In this document: positions 1 through 7,814 of the stretch, in pieces
Layout: the number at the start of each line of letters is the position of its first letter
How positions within the stretch are numbered: position 1 is the first letter of the stretch
NCBI GenBank assembly: GCA_949959185.1
Contig: CATLIX010000007.1
Span: forward strand, 1-64,000
Source of the DNA: an uncultured Eubacterium sp.
GTDB lineage: Bacteria > Bacillota > Clostridia > Lachnospirales > Lachnospiraceae
Direction of reading: 5' to 3'
Length of the DNA: 64,000 bases
The notes under the pieces: model-generated
The model's input: the letters and a program-made list of their open reading frames with translations, nothing else
The model's database searches: none
Told to the model about the DNA's origin: nothing
Program-made: the position numbers and the translations under genes

Positions 1-43
1 CCTCCTGTAAGTCCGGCTCAACCGGGCCTTTGCCCTATTGGAA
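1..43 (-). other. Intercistronic end with hairpin and an AGGAGG site at the edge
   Basis: Downstream of the XRE gene on the minus strand there is a short hairpin (9-16 pairing with 22-30, one bulge). The first six bases of the window read AGGAGG on the minus strand. This looks like the ribosome-binding site of a further minus-strand gene that begins just outside the window. Confidence 0.4.
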
Positions 44-1606
44 TCAAGATTTTGAACTTGTTTCGCAATTACCTATTCCTCTGTGATAATATTCATACAA
101 AGACTCCAAAATCTTTACGGATTCCTGCTGGTTTCCCATCAAACGATATAATACAGCCTGTTGATTTAACAAAGAAATCTCAATCTGAGTGGGCTGATAA
201 TAAATTCGGAAACGTTCCTCTTTCCGGTCAAGGGTCAGTTCCAGTGCCTGTTCTATCCTGTGGGCCAGTTCCTCCAGATTTCCATGATACAGTTCGCGTT
301 CCAGAACAGCATGGTTAAATGTCAGATACTGCATGTTTCTTACTTTCGTTCTATCTATTTCGGTTTCAATTTCCCGCAGCTTCTCCTCTGCCTGACGAAA
401 TTCTCCCAGTACAAGCAATCGCTGCAGCTGCCTGCCCTTTTCCAGAGTCTCGAATCTCTCCACATCAAAATATGTATTGTAATACCCCAGTTCCAGCCCC
501 AGCTTCTGCATCAGTCCATAGAAATGTTTTACCGTAGGATTCCGCTTCCCGGTTTCAATCCGTGACAGAGTTTCCGGTGCGCATATGCCTTCGCTTAATG
601 TCTCCTGAGACAGTTCCTTTCGTATTCTGGCATAATGGAGCAGTTCATCCACCATCTGTTTCTCCTGAAAACTGCTGCGAAACAGGAACAAAGAAGTTTC
701 TTCTGCCATTTCCCCGCCATATTCCTGCAACACAGACTGCAAGACCTGATACTGTTTCTTTCTCAGGTTCTGGTTTTTACAGAACACTCCATGGTCCAGG
801 CAGCACAGTTCCAACGCCAGCGCCCGTTCCATCAGTCCAGGGGAACCTGTTTTTCCTTCTGCTGCAATCACTGTCTCACAGAATTCCAGACATTCCTGCC
901 ATTGTCCCCGTTTCCCGCTGTTTTTTGCCAGCAGATACATCGCCTGCGCCATCTGGCGATTTTGGGATTCCGAATCCGTTACCTTCCACTGAATATAATC
1001 CCGAATACATTCCAGCAAATCCCGGCTTTCTTCTCCCTCTTTTTCCCTGAGATAACCATACAGCAGCAAAAGTCCTGTCTCCGTCTCACTCAGCCACAGC
1101 CGCGTCATCAGCTTTTTCCGAAAATCAGAAGCGAATACTGTAAAATCCCGCCGGGCCGTCTCCCGGAAATCCGGGATGGTTGACGTGACCGCCTCCAGAA
1201 TATGTTCTTTTACTTTCTGTTCATCCTGTTTCCACTGCAGATAAAGCATGGCATACTGCCTGTGAAGCTCCTGTCTTTTCAGGGGATGGTCTCCCACACG
1301 TCTCTCCTGTTCCTGCAATTCCCGTTCTCCGCGCTCATACTCTTTCAGGGAAAGGGAAATCCCAATATTTCTCTGCTCCACCACATATTCAAATTCTTCC
1401 AGCGTCAGAGTAATGCCGATATTGTCCATGGTTTTGCCCAGACGCTGGCATAATGCATTGAAAATAAGAATGTCCGGCCGCCGCTCCCCGGACTCCAGCC
1501 GGCACAGAGTCGCCACAGAGCAGATTCCTCTGCACAGGTCCTCCTGAGAAATCTCTTTTTCGGTTCTCAGCGTGTATATCATTCTCCCGATTTCCCTTAT
1601 CTTCAT
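44..1606 (-). CDS. XRE-family regulator with two HTH-plus-helical-repeat halves
   Basis: This 520-residue cytoplasmic regulator has two Cro/C1-type helix-turn-helix domains, one at about residues 1-60 (ISQEDLCRGICSVATLCRLESG) and one at about 315-375 (LSQETLSEGICAPETLSRIETG). Each is followed by a helical, probably TPR-like segment, so the protein looks like a tandem duplication of one HTH-TPR unit. The ATG at 1606 is chosen over an in-frame ATG seven codons upstream because a GGGGGAG ribosome-binding site sits directly before it. A consensus promoter lies at 1656-1684. HTH-TPR regulators of the RRNPP group often sense a small peptide encoded just downstream. A ribosome-binding site does appear at the window edge, but the gene behind it is not visible, so peptide sensing is only a possibility. 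Confidence 0.8.
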   Translation of the reverse strand: MKIREIGRMIYTLRTEKEISQEDLCRGICSVATLCRLESGERRPDILIFNALCQRLGKTMDNIGITLTLEEFEYVVEQRNIGISLSLKEYERGERELQEQERRVGDHPLKRQELHRQYAMLYLQWKQDEQKVKEHILEAVTSTIPDFRETARRDFTVFASDFRKKLMTRLWLSETETGLLLLYGYLREKEGEESRDLLECIRDYIQWKVTDSESQNRQMAQAMYLLAKNSGKRGQWQECLEFCETVIAAEGKTGSPGLMERALALELCCLDHGVFCKNQNLRKKQYQVLQSVLQEYGGEMAEETSLFLFRSSFQEKQMVDELLHYARIRKELSQETLSEGICAPETLSRIETGKRNPTVKHFYGLMQKLGLELGYYNTYFDVERFETLEKGRQLQRLLVLGEFRQAEEKLREIETEIDRTKVRNMQYLTFNHAVLERELYHGNLEELAHRIEQALELTLDRKEERFRIYYQPTQIEISLLNQQAVLYRLMGNQQESVKILESLYEYYHRGIGNCETSSKS

Positions 1607-1655
1607 GGTATCTCCCCCTTGTATCATTTAAAATCTGTCTGGAATGATTTTAATC

Positions 1656-1684
1656 ATTATAAGCGGTGTCAGATAAAGTGTCAA
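1656..1684 (-). promoter_or_regulatory. Sigma-A promoter of the XRE regulator gene
   Basis: On the minus strand TTGACA (1679-1684) and TATAAT (1656-1661) are separated by 17 bases, a full consensus promoter. The 36-base block 1656-1691 recurs with about six mismatches at 2604-2639, where it again forms a promoter (TTGGCA, 17 bases, TATAAT). Confidence 0.75.
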
Positions 1685-1737
1685 TCAGATTCTGCATTCT
1701 GTTTTTCCACTGCATTTACCGAGATTTCAAAAAAATG

Positions 1738-1768
1738 TTGATTTTCAAGTTCAGGAATGTTATATTAT
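1738..1768 (+). promoter_or_regulatory. Promoter for a short plus-strand RNA
   Basis: TTGATT (1738-1743) and TATATT (1761-1766) are spaced by 17 bases. The predicted start is near 1773, just upstream of a small hairpin and a strong terminator, with no reading frame between. Confidence 0.5.
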
Positions 1769-1771
1769 AGA

Positions 1772-1865
1772 AAAGGAGCAACTGCCCACAAGGTGGGTTG
1801 ACCGAACAATAAAGTAGAAAAACCACCTTGCTACTCGTCAAAGTTTAAGGGTGGTTTTTCTATGT
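1772..1865 (+). ncRNA. Probable antisense RNA of a type I toxin-antitoxin locus
   Basis: A roughly 90-base transcript is predicted from the promoter at 1738-1766 to the hairpin at 1816-1861. It contains a 5' stem-loop (1784-1789 with 1793-1798) and no convincing reading frame. It converges on the small hydrophobic peptide gene encoded on the other strand. Their 3' ends overlap across the shared terminator hairpin, as in Fst- or TxpA-type loci. The role as antitoxin is inferred from this arrangement alone. Confidence 0.45.
1816..1861. terminator. Bidirectional terminator shared by toxin mRNA and antisense RNA
   Basis: A perfect 12-base inverted repeat (1816-1827 and 1850-1861, AGAAAAACCACC with its complement) carries an A-run on one side and a T-run on the other. 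It can therefore end transcription from both directions. Confidence 0.7.
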
Positions 1866-1869
1866 ATGG

Positions 1870-1965
1870 CTACTTACAAAACGTAAAAACGAACGTAAGC
1901 AATGCCAAAAGGAACAGATCAAAAGTCATTACGTCCTTAAAATCAAAATGATTTTTCACAGGCAT
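1870..1965 (-). CDS. Small hydrophobic peptide, holin-like type I toxin candidate
   Basis: The frame codes for 31 residues if started at the ATG of 1965, or 19 residues if started at the internal ATG of 1929, which has the better-spaced AAGGA ribosome-binding site. The C-terminal part (MTFDLFLLALLTFVFTFCK) is a single short membrane segment ending in a lysine. This is like the small putative holin-like toxins common in Firmicutes. Transcription would run into the shared terminator at 1816-1861. Toxicity is not shown by sequence. The call rests on the hydrophobic segment, the size and the converging RNA. Confidence 0.5.
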   Translation of the reverse strand: MPVKNHFDFKDVMTFDLFLLALLTFVFTFCK

Positions 1966-2193
1966 CACCCCCATTCTGTAAAAATGGAAGGTCAGCCCGC
2001 CCTGCAACACGATTACTCCATTTACAAATTATAGTATACCTTATCCCATCCGGCAATCTGCTTTTTCCACTCTTTGGTTTTCTCCGTAAATATTTTCCCC
2101 ATGAACAACAGTAAAAAAAGAACACGGGTGCATTTGTGAAATAAACCACCGAAAGGAGACGCAGATGAATAAGCTGAAGAATGATATATGCCC

Positions 2194-2442
2194 TTAAGCA
2201 CGGCTTTGGAACCAGCCGTAAAACAGGCTCTTTCTTGCTGCCCGAAAACGAACCGTAAAGAAAGGAGCAGCCATAAACCACTCCTTTTTTGCGTCCTCCG
2301 CATTGCTTACTGCTGATTCAAGAGTTGCCCCGCAGGTCATGCACCCCGGCAGTTCCGGGAATGTTACGGCATATCCCCCTTCTTCCTTATCAGGTATAAC
2401 CTCCATACGGTAAGGCAGTTCCATATATTCATTCAGTGTCAT
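2194..2442 (-). pseudogene. HicB-type antitoxin, C-terminal part lost
   Basis: From the ATG at 2442 (ribosome-binding site GAGGTGG) the product begins with a clear HicB partial RNase H-like fold: MTLNEYMELPYRMEV, then a GGYAVTFPELPGC core, then NAEDAKKEWFMAA. After residue 58 or so the homology stops, and an unrelated basic tail runs to a stop at 2194. The usual C-terminal DNA-binding part (an Arc- or HTH-like segment with a serine-rich start) is missing. The gene overlaps the HicA remnant by 14 bases, the normal hicAB arrangement. It is probably non-functional as an autoregulator. Confidence 0.65.
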
Positions 2443-2604
2443 CCGTATCCACCTCACTCTTTGTTATTTTCTTAACCATTTCCACATATGCTTTCTTTAT
2501 CGGCTCATGCTTTGGAATTGTAACCGGCCTGCCCCCTCTTCCCGAAAGGTACAATGGCTGCTGCCGCCTTTCGGCTGGTACACCAGAATACCTCCCTGCC
2601 ATTA
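2429..2604 (-). pseudogene. HicA-type mRNA interferase remnant, truncated and frameshifted
   Basis: The C-terminal part reads GRPVTIPKHEPIKKAYVEM, typical of HicA. The conserved histidine motif just upstream (PKGGSSHCTFR) is present, but in a different frame. The two parts are joined across a run of five G on the minus strand (2532-2536), where a length change would restore one frame. The N-terminal third of HicA is absent, replaced by a promoter at 2604-2632. A GTG with GGGAGG seven bases upstream (about 2585) could start a short frame. This is a dead toxin rather than an active one. Confidence 0.65.
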
Positions 2605-2632
2605 TTATAAGTGGTGTCATATACGGTGCCAA
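2604..2632 (-). promoter_or_regulatory. Promoter in front of the HicA/HicB remnant
   Basis: TTGGCA (2627-2632) and TATAAT (2604-2609) are spaced by 17 bases on the minus strand. The spacer shares the TGACACC block with the promoter of the XRE gene at 1656-1684. Confidence 0.6.
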
Positions 2633-2639
2633 TCAAATT

Positions 2640-2747
2640 TTATTTCCCTGCATTTCCTCGCTGCCATCCATTCAGGATTCTTCCTGTCTTCTTTTGCAGA
2701 CAGGGTGTTAATCGCCCTGTGGCGTTTGTCTGAATGTTGTCGTTCAT
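2640..2747 (-). CDS. Possible 35-residue small protein of unknown function
   Basis: A short frame starts at an ATG at 2747 with AAGGGAAG upstream and ends directly before the promoter at 2604-2632. The product is polar (MNDNIQTNATGRL start) and I recognise no family. A second frame over the same bases also reads openly to a stop near 2613, so this may be a decayed gene end. Low confidence. Confidence 0.2.
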   Translation of the reverse strand: MNDNIQTNATGRLTPCLQKKTGRILNGWQRGNAGK

Positions 2748-2844
2748 TGTTCTTCCCTTAATGGCAAAAAAACAGAGCATACAGACTTCAGTTCCTATAT
2801 GCTCTAACCCCGTTACTATATTTGGTTTTGATTGATACGATTGA

Positions 2845-3156
2845 TTATGCAAACTGCATTGACTGGCCTGCTAATTCTTTTATTGTATCAAAATCGTTGC
2901 CCCTGTATTTCCCATTAACATATATAATATGCGAATCATCGCCAAACAATACTTTATTTTCCCCGATAGCGACATATCTCTCTACTGGACAGGTCGGCTG
3001 GTTTCCTTTCATTACATCATTTTCTGTTATGCATTGCCCTACGCCTGCTCCTGCATCTTTCCTCTGAATTTCCACATCAGATTCCTTATCGGTGCTGTCA
3101 CATGAACATCTAAAACAGTCGAACGTCCCTGCAAATAAATCTGTTTTATATATCAT
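2845..3156 (-). CDS. Unknown 103-residue protein coupled to a lipoprotein gene
   Basis: The start codon lies inside the last codons of the upstream lipoprotein gene (11-base overlap), which suggests translational coupling. The product has four cysteines in its first half and a C-terminal part that looks like a small beta fold (ERYVAIGENKVLFG then SHIIYVNGKY). There is no signal peptide or membrane segment. I do not recognise a family. Both genes of this pair lie in the accessory stretch beside decayed genes. Confidence 0.5.
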   Translation of the reverse strand: MIYKTDLFAGTFDCFRCSCDSTDKESDVEIQRKDAGAGVGQCITENDVMKGNQPTCPVERYVAIGENKVLFGDDSHIIYVNGKYRGNDFDTIKELAGQSMQFA

Positions 3157-3838
3157 TTTTATTAGTCAATCGTTCTTCTTTTAACCAGTTAATATCATCT
3201 TCCGTCGGGATTTCGTAGGAAGCTGCAATTTTCAGACAGGCCGGGGTATCTCCACAGCAATATCCAAAACTGATTCTTAACGTCCACTCACCCTCCGTAA
3301 CAGAAATTTGTTCCTGTATGGAAGTATCCCTGGTAATTTCATCTCCCATTTTTTCAAAACGGTATACGGTTTCATCTTCCGGTGAAATTACTTCAACTTT
3401 AACCTGTTCACCTGTCGGGAAAATACTTTCTTTTGATTTCATAAGTAAATTAGAAAAACTAATTTCCAGATTGACAGTATTTTTCTCATGCACATAAAAA
3501 GACCAATTTCCCTGTGTAACAAATGGTGCATAATCTTTTTTAAGTGCTGTATCTAAACGAAAGATATAACCCTGTTCAATATCTGAGATAAGTTCTTCCC
3601 CTGTAAGATAATATTCATAACCGTCCTGGCTACTGTCAAAATCAGCAACTGTATCATCACTTTTTAATGGAATGGTTGCATTGTTGGCTTCTGATGCATC
3701 AGTAGTGACAATATTTACACTTTCAGTATTGTCAACACTACTGGAATCCTCCTGTTTTGCAGACCTGCCACATCCGCTTAATGACAATAAAACAGATATT
3801 GATAAAAATACGATTCCTAATCCTTGTTTTTTTGACAT
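3146..3838 (-). CDS. Predicted lipoprotein of unknown function
   Basis: The 230-residue product has a signal peptide with a lipobox (LLSLSGC, cysteine at 23), so it should be anchored on the outer face of the membrane. A serine/aspartate-rich linker follows. The C-terminal 130 residues contain short beta-rich segments (WSFYVHEKNTVNLEISF, then EWTLRISFGYCCG). The ATG is preceded by AGGAGG at the right distance. No family was recognised. It is translationally coupled to the 103-residue gene downstream. Confidence 0.6.
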   Translation of the reverse strand: MSKKQGLGIVFLSISVLLSLSGCGRSAKQEDSSSVDNTESVNIVTTDASEANNATIPLKSDDTVADFDSSQDGYEYYLTGEELISDIEQGYIFRLDTALKKDYAPFVTQGNWSFYVHEKNTVNLEISFSNLLMKSKESIFPTGEQVKVEVISPEDETVYRFEKMGDEITRDTSIQEQISVTEGEWTLRISFGYCCGDTPACLKIAASYEIPTEDDINWLKEERLTNKNDI

Positions 3839-3989
3839 AACTATACCTCCTACGGAATGAAATCATCTGATAGCTTTACTTTACCACAAATGAATACGCA
3901 ATTCTACTAAATATTCCTTAAACTTTTTACCCTGTTCCGTTCAGTCATCATCTGCCTTACCCTGTCAGTTTATAAGTATCGGAAAAGTT

Positions 3990-4415
3990 TCATAATGCCT
4001 GTTCCACTCCCACAAGAACCAGCCTGCTGTCTGTATCATGCCCGTTACAGGTAGAAAGCATTACAAAAAATTCTCCATATACAAACTGGTAACCTGTATC
4101 ATAAAGCCGATTTTTTCTGATAAAATCCATACATTTCTGAAACTCCTGCTCATCGTAATTATGAAAATCGTAGTAACAGAAGTCCTGTATATCTGACACG
4201 TCCGTTACCAGCACTGCTGCAATCTGATACATGGATTTCTCATAAAGGGTGTCAAATTCAAAATTGGGGTGTTTCTCGTAAAAGGTTCTGTCTTTATATT
4301 TTTTTAATTCTCCAAACATACTCCCATCGCTCATATTATGTCCATATAACACAATATCCAACAATAAAACAGCCGTAAGAAACGCCAGAATTCCAATCTG
4401 CCATCTGCTCCACAA
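3990..4415 (-). pseudogene. Class B sortase, N-terminal half missing
   Basis: The frame contains the C-terminal two thirds of a sortase B: YGHNM with the catalytic histidine, then GSMFGELKKY, LSTC with the catalytic cysteine, and DSRLVLVGVE with the arginine. The usual N-terminal membrane anchor plus the first beta strands are lacking. Only a short hydrophobic stretch precedes the histidine motif. The frame opens with TTG and has no ribosome-binding site. All three catalytic residues survive, but the truncated fold makes activity unlikely. No sortase substrate is visible nearby. Confidence 0.65.
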
Positions 4416-4485
4416 GACTGTCCATCATCTCATTGCATTCGTGAGATTTTGGAAAATTGATTTTCGTATATGTTGCGATAAGTGA

Positions 4486-4514
4486 TTGCTATTTTCCCTG
4501 CTTTTCAGTATACT
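4486..4514 (+). promoter_or_regulatory. Promoter of the DtxR/MntR-like gene
   Basis: TTGCTA (4486-4491) and TATACT (4509-4514) are separated by exactly 17 bases. The GGAGG ribosome-binding site and ATG at 4553 follow at the expected distance. Confidence 0.65.
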
Positions 4515-4552
4515 GGAGATATCAGCATACATCAGGCCATGGAGGATATTTT

Positions 4553-4930
4553 ATGATGAAAACCAGTGAATCTGCAGAAAATTATCTGGAAACCATTTTA
4601 ATTCTGAGCCGGAAACTGCCCGTGGTCCGTTCCATAGACGTATCGGTGGAACTGGGCTTTAAGAAATCCAGCGTCAGCGTAGCCATGAAGAATCTGCGGG
4701 AAAAAGGTCATATTACCGTTTCTGATGCAGGCTATATCACCTTAACGGAATCGGGACGTGACATTGCAGAAATGATTTACGAACGCCACCGTTTTCTCTC
4801 CGGCTGGCTCACCAGCCTGGGCGTGGACGAAAAAATTGCGGCAGAAGACGCCTGCCGCATGGAACATGTTATCAGCCGGGAGAGCTTTGCAGCTATCAAG
4901 AAAGCTGTGGAACATAATTTTTCTTTGTGA
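4553..4930 (+). CDS. DtxR/MntR-family metal-dependent repressor
   Basis: The 125-residue protein has an N-terminal winged HTH (SIDVSVELGFKKSSVSVAMKNL) and a C-terminal dimerisation helix pair. Candidate metal ligands are the histidine of ERHRFL and the acidic/histidine set in AEDACRMEH, as in MntR. It lacks the SH3-like third domain, like MntR and unlike DtxR. The ATG at 4553 is chosen because GGAGG lies seven bases upstream. The longer frame starting at 4457 covers the promoter. It would sense manganese or iron in the cytoplasm. No transporter gene is adjacent, so its targets are elsewhere. Confidence 0.8.
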   Translation: MMKTSESAENYLETILILSRKLPVVRSIDVSVELGFKKSSVSVAMKNLREKGHITVSDAGYITLTESGRDIAEMIYERHRFLSGWLTSLGVDEKIAAEDACRMEHVISRESFAAIKKAVEHNFSL

Positions 4931-4938
4931 AATTCCTG

Positions 4939-6597
4939 TTATGAAAGGGGTACGGCCTGCTGCTTCATGACAAATTTTTCATGATACATCATTTTATCCG
5001 CCCTGCGCAGGGTATCGCCCAAATCGTAATCTATCTCATTGTCATATAGTTTGTAACCACAGGCAATCTGAATGGGATATTCCTCCGGATTGCTCTGATT
5101 ACATCTGTCCACCTCTGTTTTCAGCTTCTGAACCCGTTTTCCGCATTCTTCCAGCGAAACGCCTTTCAGGAGCACGCAGAATTCGTCGCCGCCCATACGG
5201 TAACACTTCCCAATATCGCCGAACACCTTTTCTATCAGCTTTGCACTGCATTGGATATAGCGGTCGCCCTTTTCATGGCCCAGGGTATCGTTGCATTTTT
5301 TCAGATTATTCAAATCAAACATAACCACAATGCTGTTCTCCGGAGAAAAATCCTTCTGCTCAATATATTCGGCATAGGCGGTACGGTTTAAAATCCCTGT
5401 AAGCTGATCGTGATACGCCATCTCCTCGTATTTCCGGGCCTGCAGGCCAATGGCCATCAGCCGCCGGGTTTCTTTGACCGAACGGACGCCCAGCACAATA
5501 ATATAGGTGAGAAATCCCACCATACCCAGAACCATCATGGAAGTTCCGTTGGATATATAATAGACCACAATATCTACCGCCATCCCCAGGATACAGGCAC
5601 AGGCGCATCCCAGCAGTGTCTGCAGCTTCTTATTCCATCCCACGGTACGCAGTTCCCGCACGGACATAACAAGAAACACCAGCACCAGAAAAACCATGGT
5701 TGCATGGGTCATCCACAGGGTCTGCCTCAGGTCTGCAATTCCTTTTACCTGCAATATCAGGGACAGCACCGTTACTGCCATGCTCAGAATACAGGGCAGG
5801 TACCATATCAGACTGTCTCTGGTGGAAAACAGTTCCTTCACATACAGAATAAAGGGAACCACTACCAGCATCAGGCACAGAAAAGGCAGATTGGCCAGCG
5901 GAATGGAAAATGGAAAAATCAGAGACATGGAAGCCATATCCGTAATTTTCCACAGACCGATATTCAGAGAAAACATCCCCAGCATAATCAGGCTCTTGTC
6001 CACTTCGGCAGTGTGATAAATGGACATGGTAAAAAAGATGAACACCAGCCCTATCACAATCGCCACAAAACTTAACACAAAGGCCAGAAAATCCTCTTTT
6101 AAAATATGTCCCCATATACCGTACTTTGAACCCACATAAAAATCCGGTACAATATTCCCGGAGCTCTCATAAACCGGCGTCAGTATTACCCGGACTTCCT
6201 TCCCCGCATCCGCAAAATTAATCAGAATCGTATTCCAGTTACTTCCCGGCGTTTTCCCAAATCCATTGGTTTCTTCCGGCCGGAGGGTATAGATACACTC
6301 CCCTTCCAGATATGCTTCCACATTTTGATGAATACTGTAAAAGGCCAGGCTGCTTCCTCCCTCAGATACATCGGAAATTTCCATGGTGTACACATCTCTC
6401 ACCCCCAGAGGGGCGCTTTCATCTTCCATATGAACCAAATCATAATTTTCAAATTTAAAGAAACTGGTGTCCATCTGGTTATGTACTGCATGGTTGGTAA
6501 TATTTGCACACAAATACAGAAAAAAGAAAAACACCATCACAACACAGGCTGCATAAAATCCCGGTATTATACGCCTCATCTTCTTTTTCCATTCCAT
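4939..6597 (-). CDS. Membrane diguanylate cyclase (7TM sensor plus GGDEF)
   Basis: The 552-residue protein has a membrane segment at about residues 9-30, an extracellular domain to about 170, some seven membrane helices to about 375, and a GGDEF domain to the end. The catalytic motif is intact at residues 469-473 (MGGDEF). No RxxD inhibitory site is visible in front of it, so product inhibition may be weak. It would make c-di-GMP from two GTP in response to an outside signal. The architecture resembles 7TMR-DISM sensors. It follows an HD-GYP gene by 31 bases, probably in one operon, which puts synthesis and breakdown of c-di-GMP under shared transcription. Confidence 0.85.
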   Translation of the reverse strand: MEWKKKMRRIIPGFYAACVVMVFFFFLYLCANITNHAVHNQMDTSFFKFENYDLVHMEDESAPLGVRDVYTMEISDVSEGGSSLAFYSIHQNVEAYLEGECIYTLRPEETNGFGKTPGSNWNTILINFADAGKEVRVILTPVYESSGNIVPDFYVGSKYGIWGHILKEDFLAFVLSFVAIVIGLVFIFFTMSIYHTAEVDKSLIMLGMFSLNIGLWKITDMASMSLIFPFSIPLANLPFLCLMLVVVPFILYVKELFSTRDSLIWYLPCILSMAVTVLSLILQVKGIADLRQTLWMTHATMVFLVLVFLVMSVRELRTVGWNKKLQTLLGCACACILGMAVDIVVYYISNGTSMMVLGMVGFLTYIIVLGVRSVKETRRLMAIGLQARKYEEMAYHDQLTGILNRTAYAEYIEQKDFSPENSIVVMFDLNNLKKCNDTLGHEKGDRYIQCSAKLIEKVFGDIGKCYRMGGDEFCVLLKGVSLEECGKRVQKLKTEVDRCNQSNPEEYPIQIACGYKLYDNEIDYDLGDTLRRADKMMYHEKFVMKQQAVPLS

Positions 6598-6628
6598 ATC
6601 AAATTCACCGTATCCTTACAAACAGTTA

Positions 6629-7735
6629 CTATTTTATGATGATACTGGCACAGCTCATATCTTCTGCCAGATTGTAAATTCTGCCGGATTTCAGCCCTAC
6701 GACCGTAGGTCTTAAAATATAGCCGGATTTATTGGCCACCACTTTTGCTTTCTCCCCGTTACTCAACTCCACAATACAGTCCACCGGATACAGAATTACG
6801 CTTTCCATGAAACTTTTCATCACATTGATGTCCAGTTCCCCGGTCATAGACATAATCATTTCCACCGCGTCCCGCTGGGAATATGCTTTCTTGTAGACGC
6901 GTTCCGTCACCAGCGCATCGTAGATATCTGCTACTGACAGGATTTTGGCAAAAAGATGGATTTTTTCTTCGGGCAGCCCCATGGGATATCCTCTGCCGCT
7001 GATTTTCTCATGGTGCTGCAGCACTCCCATGGCAATAGGCTCTGAAATGGCCTCTTTGTCTTTCAGTATGGTATAGCCGAACAGGGAATGCTTTTTCATC
7101 ACGGCAAATTCTTCGTCTGTGAGTTTGCCCGCTTTATTCAGAATCTCATTGGGAATTCTTGATTTACCCACATCATGAAGCAGGCCGGAAATCCCGATAT
7201 CGTACACCTGCCTGTCCGACAGTCCATGCTTCTTTCCCACAATCATGGCCATGGTAGCCACATCCACGCTGTGCTTAAAGGTATATTCGTCGCTCACTTT
7301 CAGGGCGCTGATGTCCACCGCAATGGCCTGATTGTCTGTAATGGCCTTCATCAGGTTCTGGGTAATTGCGTCGGTGGTATCTGCAAAGTTTTCCGCATCC
7401 GTATTGTTGTACAGATACTGAATTCCCGCAGATACCCGCTGTTTCACGCTCTCGGATAATTTTACTTTGGCAGGGTCCGATTTCCGGGTCTTCTCGATGG
7501 TTTTCTGAATGGATTCCGGTATTTCCGGTTCCTGACTGCCCGGCTCCTCCGGATCTTCTTCCCCTTCTCTGATATACACACCCATAACGCCCATTTTCAA
7601 CAGGGATTCTATCAGATAATCATCCAAAGGAGCGCCTCTTGCAATCAATACTCTGCCTGACCGGTCCACAATGGCCTGGTCTATCCTCATTCCTTCTTTT
7701 AATCTTCTCGTACTTGTATAAATTCTTCTGACCAA
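6629..7735 (-). CDS. HD-GYP domain c-di-GMP phosphodiesterase
   Basis: The 368-residue protein has an N-terminal small beta domain (residues 5-55, DUF3391-like), an acidic linker, and an HD-GYP domain with H155, the HD pair at 187-188 (LLHDVGK) and GRGYP near 247-251. Family members hydrolyse c-di-GMP to pGpG or GMP using a di-iron type centre. There is no membrane segment, so it acts in the cytoplasm. The start is TTG with only a weak ribosome-binding site. An ATG 15 codons later is possible, but it would cut into the N-terminal domain. It is the first gene of a pair with the GGDEF protein. Confidence 0.85.
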   Translation of the reverse strand: MVRRIYTSTRRLKEGMRIDQAIVDRSGRVLIARGAPLDDYLIESLLKMGVMGVYIREGEEDPEEPGSQEPEIPESIQKTIEKTRKSDPAKVKLSESVKQRVSAGIQYLYNNTDAENFADTTDAITQNLMKAITDNQAIAVDISALKVSDEYTFKHSVDVATMAMIVGKKHGLSDRQVYDIGISGLLHDVGKSRIPNEILNKAGKLTDEEFAVMKKHSLFGYTILKDKEAISEPIAMGVLQHHEKISGRGYPMGLPEEKIHLFAKILSVADIYDALVTERVYKKAYSQRDAVEMIMSMTGELDINVMKSFMESVILYPVDCIVELSNGEKAKVVANKSGYILRPTVVGLKSGRIYNLAEDMSCASIIIK

Positions 7736-7814
7736 CTGACTTTACCGCCTCACTGTCCATTTTTCGTGCATATTATAACACAATTACCGTGCAATTCCAA
7801 CAGAAACCTGTATG

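Noticed and set aside
2165-2300. Plus-strand start (AAAGGAG, then ATG at 2165) near the HicB break point
   Set aside because: The frame stops after ten codons and the alternative frame gives only a 43-residue product without recognisable family. It may be the edge of an inserted element but this is not supported.
5410-6075. 221-residue plus-strand frame rich in His and Gln
   Set aside because: Antisense to the GGDEF gene. The His/Gln bias is the expected product of reading membrane-protein codons backwards.
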